From CAZDBA01 sp964503615 (lineage in GTDB: Bacteria > Planctomycetota > Planctomycetia > Pirellulales > Pirellulaceae): a DNA stretch of 9,971 bases. The notes under the pieces are model-generated. The model had not been told where the DNA came from. It saw nothing but the letters and a program-made list of their open reading frames with translations, and searched no databases. Positions 6,121-9,971 of this stretch are shown piece by piece (positions within the stretch are counted from its first letter, which is position 1; the number at the start of each line of letters is the position of its first letter). The position numbers and the translations under genes were made by a program. The stretch spans positions 1 to 9,971 of the forward strand of contig CAZDBA010000172.1 of assembly GCA_964503615.1 (NCBI GenBank), read 5' to 3'.

Positions 6121-7911
6121 GTGTCCAACGAAAAAGAAAATTCGAACTCGCCCACCCCTGCGGCTCATCGCAAGGCGGGTGGGGTGCTGCATACGTATCA
6201 AAAGTTTGATCCTCAGAAATTCCCCAGCCCAACCCAACCACCACCTGATTTCGTATCGCCGATTATGAATCAGATGCTGGCCGGTGGCTCCATGCGTGAA
6301 TTGACCGAAGAGGAATTGGCGAGAGCAATACGTTTGGACCCGGAACAATTTAAGAATCTGGGCCCCAGCATCGACATGATGCAACAACAATTGCTTCAGC
6401 AAAAGCAAAAGATCCTGGAGACCTACGAAACGCGCTCAGTCGTGCGAGAGGCGAAACGAAGGTTCCACAAATCGGCGCGCAACATCGAGGTGCCAGACGA
6501 AATGCGTGACGACTTTCGCCGAGCCGTCGCTGAAGAGCAGATTTACGATCTGGAGCAGCTTTACTACCGAGGTACCGATACAAGGTTTTCGGGGCAGCTT
6601 TCCGTGGACAAGGTTTACTACCGAGATAAAGACACCAATCGATTATCGGGCCAGCTCGCGGGATTGATGGGCAAGCTGGGTGAGAAATACCAAATCGACG
6701 AACTCGCTTCGAAGTACGAGTTTACTGGCCAGGAATCGTTGACGATTCCAAAGGCGTTAGAAATCAAAGAGATTCTGGAAAAGATTGACGAGCTTCTTAA
6801 GCAACTGGAAGAAGCTCGCGAGACAGCTCAGATTGCGATCCTCGACATGGAATCGCTTTCGGAGTTTATGGACGAAGACACCATGCACTCGCTGGAAGAG
6901 ATGCAACGAGTGATTGAAAACTATGTCAAAGAAGCTGCCGAACGACAGGGGCTGAAGAAAGGTGACGACGGTCGCTTTCAATTGACGCCGCAAGCCTATC
7001 GAATCTTTCAGGGCCAACTACTGTCTCGAATCTTCAGCGACTTGCAAGCCTCCAAAACCGGTCGGCATACAGGCGAGATCGTTGGCGAAGGAGCCGTTGA
7101 GCTTCAGGAGACCAAGCAATACGAGTTCGGCGATTCGCTGACTCACATGGATATCCCGCAAACGTTTATCAACGCGATGCTACGTGGTGGGCGAGGGCTG
7201 CCGATCCGCATCAAGTCAGAAGATATCGAAATCCACAAAACGCGGAACAATCCCAAATGCGCCACCGTCGTCATTATGGACATGAGTGGCTCGATGCGCT
7301 ACGACGGACAATACATTAACGTTAAACGAATGGCGTTGGCGATGGACGGGTTGATCCGCAGCGAATATCCCGGCGACTATTTGAACTTTATCGAGATGTA
7401 TACGTTCGGAAAAATTCGCAAGCAGGGTGAGATCATCGACCTGATGCCCAAACCGGTGACAGTCTACGATCCTTATGTGAATCTGAAGGTCGACATGAGC
7501 CGCTCAGATGTGACCGAGCATATGGTTCATCAGCACTTTACAAATATCCAGCACTCGATGCGACTGGCCCGACAACTGCTCGCAGCCAAAGACACTCCGA
7601 ACCGTCAAATCGTTTTGATCACTGATGGATTGCCTACCGCACACTTTGACGATTCAGTTTTGCACATGATCTATCCGCCCCACAAAGCGACCGAAGACGC
7701 AACGATGCGAGAAGGAATGCTGTGTGCCAAAGAGGGAATTACGATCAATATGTTTATGGTGCCAAGCTGGTCACAATCGGAAGAAGACATCCGCTTTGCC
7801 CATCGACTTTGCGAGAGCACAACCGGCCGAGTCTTTTTCACCAGCGGCTCAAACCTCGACCGCTTCGTCGTCTGGGACTATATCAAAAGAAAACGGGAAA
7901 TGTTCGCCTAG
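6121..7911 (+). CDS. VWA-domain partner of the AAA+ ATPase (CoxE/BchD-like)
   Basis: Cytosolic protein of 596 residues with a GTG start and GAAAGAGGGG (6104-6113) as ribosome site. The first 80 residues are Pro-rich and flexible. A Gln-rich helix (86-97) is followed by two copies of a YYR-x-x-DT...SGQL motif (148-160 and 166-179) and a long charged helix, probably coiled coil (about 212-279). A conserved YEFGDSLTHMDI segment leads into the VWA domain. There the MIDAS is complete: DMSGS at 387-391, T474, and ITDG at 500-503. The C-terminus VVWDYIKRKR is, from memory, typical of this family. As in BchI-BchD, RavA-ViaA and CoxD-CoxE, the VWA protein likely binds the ATPase from the preceding gene and the target through its metal site. 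The target is unknown. Confidence 0.9.
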   Translation: MSNEKENSNSPTPAAHRKAGGVLHTYQKFDPQKFPSPTQPPPDFVSPIMNQMLAGGSMRELTEEELARAIRLDPEQFKNLGPSIDMMQQQLLQQKQKILETYETRSVVREAKRRFHKSARNIEVPDEMRDDFRRAVAEEQIYDLEQLYYRGTDTRFSGQLSVDKVYYRDKDTNRLSGQLAGLMGKLGEKYQIDELASKYEFTGQESLTIPKALEIKEILEKIDELLKQLEEARETAQIAILDMESLSEFMDEDTMHSLEEMQRVIENYVKEAAERQGLKKGDDGRFQLTPQAYRIFQGQLLSRIFSDLQASKTGRHTGEIVGEGAVELQETKQYEFGDSLTHMDIPQTFINAMLRGGRGLPIRIKSEDIEIHKTRNNPKCATVVIMDMSGSMRYDGQYINVKRMALAMDGLIRSEYPGDYLNFIEMYTFGKIRKQGEIIDLMPKPVTVYDPYVNLKVDMSRSDVTEHMVHQHFTNIQHSMRLARQLLAAKDTPNRQIVLITDGLPTAHFDDSVLHMIYPPHKATEDATMREGMLCAKEGITINMFMVPSWSQSEEDIRFAHRLCESTTGRVFFTSGSNLDRFVVWDYIKRKREMFA

Positions 7912-8054
7912 TCGTTTGAAACCAGGCGAACCCAAAATCCTGCGATTGTTACCGCTGCGAGTCAGCGATGGCATCGAGACGAGCAACGTTCGCGAAGCAA
8001 ATCCCAAAGTACCAGAATCAAACAGAAAACCCCTGCGACGAAACTCTAATTCGC
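7912..8054. other. Convergent spacer, no gene or clear terminator
   Basis: This spacer lies past the VWA stop codon. CGCTG (7953-7957) pairs with CAGCG (7963-7967), but no T-run follows, so it is a poor terminator. From about 7945 the sequence shows patchy similarity to the DNA before repeat copy B (a shared ATTGTTACCG and A-rich blocks). The repeat may once have been about 150 bp or longer. Confidence 0.4.
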
Positions 8055-8134
8055 AACCGGGCTTCTTGATCAGAGTGAACATCGGCTACGTTCCTACGTC
8101 ACTACGCGATGTCAAATTCTTAATTGTTTATCCT
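8055..8134. repeat. Dispersed ~80-bp repeat, copy A
   Basis: This copy matches 9888-9970 in the same orientation. 47 bp (8076-8122) are identical, and the flanks are near-identical with two substitutions and a 4-nt gap on the left. The core contains CTACG three times at exact 8-bp steps (8086, 8094, 8102), enclosed by ACATCG (8079-8084) and CGATGT (8107-8112), and an inner ACGT/ACGT pair. It is non-coding: it sits in a convergent spacer between the VWA gene and the next gene. Confidence 0.85.
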
Positions 8135-8200
8135 TCTCCAAACCAAAGGATTTTATCAGTCCGGCAAACTGGACTAGGAACCCTTGGTCTCGGAGCCATC

Positions 8201-9625
8201 TTACCTGGTCTCCGATCCTGCTGGTCGGTTTTCTGAGCCGTCTGCTTTTATCGCAGGTCCAGATTCTTTTATGCCAGAATGAAAATTTGGGCCGAGCACG
8301 TTGCATTCTCTCAACACAACACCACCGATTCCGCCATCACAACGCCCGTGAACCGTCACGGTTTCACCTTCTTCTAGCCCAGGCCCAAGTGGAAAACACT
8401 GCACTAGTCTTGGCGAAAGCGGATCTCCTGCGACTAACGAAATAAATTTATTACCACTTGCAGTTCCTATCACATCGATTGTACCCGTGACGAAAATGGT
8501 TTTTCCTTTGTACTTTGCGTCGGCTGCTTCTTGATCCGCTTCGTATTCTTCGGCAATTTGCTTGGCGGTGACTTCTATTTCACCGGGACCCGCAAACGAT
8601 CGACCTTTTTCCATCTGCTCAGGTGGACCTGCCATCTGTGCCATTGTCTCGACGATCTGGTCCAAACCCTCTGGTCGAGGAATGGTCAAACGGACATTTG
8701 TCCCGTCGACCGTTGTATTCAGACTACTCAAAACCTCTTCGGCAACAGTTGCCACGTCTGGCATAAAGGCCCTAATTTCAGCAACTTGAGCATTGCCCAT
8801 TGTCTTTCCCAAATTGAGAACCTCATCGAATGCTTCACCAAATTCGCGAGCGTTAGATCCATCTTTTGCGGCAACCGATAGATTCAAAAGGTTGGACTGG
8901 CTGAAGTCCAATCCGAGCCTAATGGCATTTACCTTGTTTAGCGAATCCGCCAGGTTTTTCACCTCTGGATTCGCAAAGACGCTCATCTGCTGAAGGAAAC
9001 TCACCAAGTCGGAGGACTGCTCCAAATCGATAGCAACGCGGAGTGATTCGTCCGCCATCCCGCCCCAAGTTGTTTCCAATCGTTCAGAAAACAGCCGGCG
9101 ATTGGGCTGAGTCAGATACAACTCAGTGCCAACCTCGATCGTGGTGTCATTGAACATACGCATGTATGCGTTGGTTGGCCCTCGAGGAGCTCCGTTGCCA
9201 TCGGTCCCAAAAGTATGGAACTCTTTGTCTCCAACAATCACCGTTTCGCCGTTATGCATTTCGGCAAAGGCTGCCGCTGCCGAGCTGTTTTCGGAAAACT
9301 GAATGTAGACAAACATCTCAAAAGGCAAATCGACATTTTCGCCTGGACCATCAGCAAAAGTCTTCGCAGTTAGAGCAGAGGTCTGGCCAAAAACCCGGGT
9401 CATGTTCTCGAAACCATCACCGCTCAGCAATGAGCCATCCAGTAATGTTTCCTCACCCATTTTGCCAATTCTGGATTCCTTCAGCTTGTCAATGCGCAGG
9501 TCAAATACGATTGCAGCTCTTTTCGCCTCCGGCAAAGTGTCTTTTCGCCCTGACTGTGCAAACAAGGTTGAGGTAACACAAGCAAAAATAACTGTAACAG
9601 ACAAAAGCTTAAAAATTGTTTTCAT
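8201..9625 (-). CDS. Secreted protein with C-terminal tRNA_anti-like OB-fold domain
   Basis: The product has 474 residues with a clear signal peptide (MKTIFKLLSVTVIFACV..., probably cut after LFA at 23). It is therefore periplasmic or exported. The body (about 30-345) is an alpha/beta region I do not recognise, with two similar-looking halves rich in phrases such as VAIDLEQSS and LGLDFSQSN. The C-terminal part (350-447) resembles the tRNA_anti-like OB domain (Pfam PF12869): VTAKQIAEEYEADQEAADAK, then GKTIFVTGTI, then ETVTVHGRC and VVLREC. In known proteins this domain is found in exported or lipoprotein-like products of unknown role. A hydrophilic tail ends the protein. Weak GGA ribosome site about 9 nt before the ATG. 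The gene stands alone between two copies of a direct repeat. Confidence 0.8.
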   Translation of the reverse strand: MKTIFKLLSVTVIFACVTSTLFAQSGRKDTLPEAKRAAIVFDLRIDKLKESRIGKMGEETLLDGSLLSGDGFENMTRVFGQTSALTAKTFADGPGENVDLPFEMFVYIQFSENSSAAAAFAEMHNGETVIVGDKEFHTFGTDGNGAPRGPTNAYMRMFNDTTIEVGTELYLTQPNRRLFSERLETTWGGMADESLRVAIDLEQSSDLVSFLQQMSVFANPEVKNLADSLNKVNAIRLGLDFSQSNLLNLSVAAKDGSNAREFGEAFDEVLNLGKTMGNAQVAEIRAFMPDVATVAEEVLSSLNTTVDGTNVRLTIPRPEGLDQIVETMAQMAGPPEQMEKGRSFAGPGEIEVTAKQIAEEYEADQEAADAKYKGKTIFVTGTIDVIGTASGNKFISLVAGDPLSPRLVQCFPLGPGLEEGETVTVHGRCDGGIGGVVLRECNVLGPNFHSGIKESGPAIKADGSENRPAGSETR

Positions 9626-9887
9626 GTCGTTTGATCCAATTCACACTACGGTTGACTGACAGCAATAAAATGTCGATGCGAAAATTTGAGTTTATATTAA
9701 ACCACAGAACCTCCACGATTAAAATGATTTTGTTAGAGAAAGTGCAGTTGTTTCATTCCCTACTTCGAGAAAGTTGGCTCTCGACAGGCACCCCATACTA
9801 GTGGCGAGCGTGCATCGCATTGTTACCGAGCAGCGGTGGGTGCCTGAATGAAACCGCGACAAGCATAGAACCAAAACCCTAAAGCTA
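9626..9887. other. Spacer left of repeat copy B, no gene
   Basis: No credible gene is seen. The spacer holds the upstream region of the secreted-protein gene, with no convincing -10/-35 pair on the minus strand. It also holds a 9-bp inverted repeat, CAGGCACCC (9785-9793) against GGGTGCCTG (9838-9846). It shares ATTGTTACCG with the DNA before repeat copy A. Confidence 0.45.
9785..9846. repeat. 9-bp inverted repeat with 44-nt spacer
   Basis: CAGGCACCC at 9785-9793 and GGGTGCCTG at 9838-9846 are perfectly complementary. No T-run follows on either strand, and no gene uses it as a terminator. It may be part of the same mobile or repeated unit as the copy at 9888. Confidence 0.4.
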
Positions 9888-9970
9888 AACCGGCCTTCTT
9901 GAACAGAGAACTTGAACATCGGCTACGTTCCTACGTCACTACGCGATGTCAAATTCTTATTTGTTATCCT
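9888..9970. repeat. Dispersed ~80-bp repeat, copy B (may continue past the edge)
   Basis: Same orientation and same features as copy A: the identical 47-bp core at 9913-9959, three CTACG units at 8-bp spacing, and the ACATCG/CGATGT arms. It lies upstream of the secreted-protein gene, so the gene is flanked by direct repeats about 1.84 kb apart. Confidence 0.85.
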
Positions 9971-9971
9971 G

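Noticed and set aside
8190..8215. TCGGAG/CTCCGA hairpin spanning the stop codon of the secreted-protein gene
   Set aside because: Only 6 bp, no T-run on the gene strand, and the surrounding sequence holds a direct GGTCTC repeat that could give it by chance.
7724..8236. Open plus-strand frame of 170 codons over the end of the VWA gene and the spacer
   Set aside because: Its first part is the VWA gene in another frame, and its last part reads through repeat copy A. It has no own ribosome site or domain.
1..9971. CRISPR array, insertion sequence, tRNA or rRNA
   Set aside because: No regularly spaced repeat array, transposase frame, tRNA-like cloverleaf or rRNA stretch is visible. The 8-bp CTACG period is too short for CRISPR.

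Overview
The window looks like chromosomal DNA of a planctomycete, most likely Pirellulales/Rhodopirellula-like. The reasons are a mid-range GC content, sparse Shine-Dalgarno sites with GTG starts, a secreted protein ending in a tRNA_anti-like OB domain, a GQAK-type MoxR/ChlI ATPase paired with a VWA protein, and long gene-poor spacers with palindromes and dispersed repeats. This is inferred from protein character. There is no rRNA or other marker gene in the window.

Left part (1-2657). Bases 1-553 are mostly non-coding and rich in inverted repeats. A protein-like minus-strand frame runs off the left edge. A stem-loop followed by a T-rich run (minus strand) ends the ammonium transporter gene (554-2215, minus). 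That gene has a textbook sigma-54 site, TGGCAC-N5-TTGC, 39 nt upstream of its GTG when measured from the predicted start site. This points to nitrogen-responsive control. A perfect inverted repeat lies across the predicted start site, and an 11-bp tandem repeat lies about 150 bp upstream, where an enhancer would be expected.

Middle (2658-4394, minus). Two small orphan genes overlap by 32 bp and neither is a family I recognise. Upstream of them is a HAD-superfamily hydrolase of the DxG (YihX-like) type. A divergent spacer (4395-4618) follows, with a good sigma-70-type promoter facing right.

Right-centre (4619-7911, plus). A two-gene operon encodes a MoxR/Mg-chelatase-I-like AAA+ ATPase and a VWA (MIDAS) partner. 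This is the chelatase/chaperone-type arrangement seen in BchI-BchD, RavA-ViaA and CoxD-CoxE. The substrate is unknown. The 80-bp spacer between them can fold into competing hairpins.

Right (8201-9625, minus). A secreted protein of 474 residues has a novel N-terminal body and a C-terminal tRNA_anti-like OB fold. It is bracketed by two direct copies of an approximately 80-bp non-coding repeat (8055-8134 and 9888-9970). The repeat has a 47-bp identical core containing three CTACG units at exact 8-bp spacing inside an inverted repeat. I regard this repeat family and the sigma-54 control region of the transporter gene as the two strongest non-gene signals. I see no CRISPR array, insertion sequence, tRNA or rRNA.
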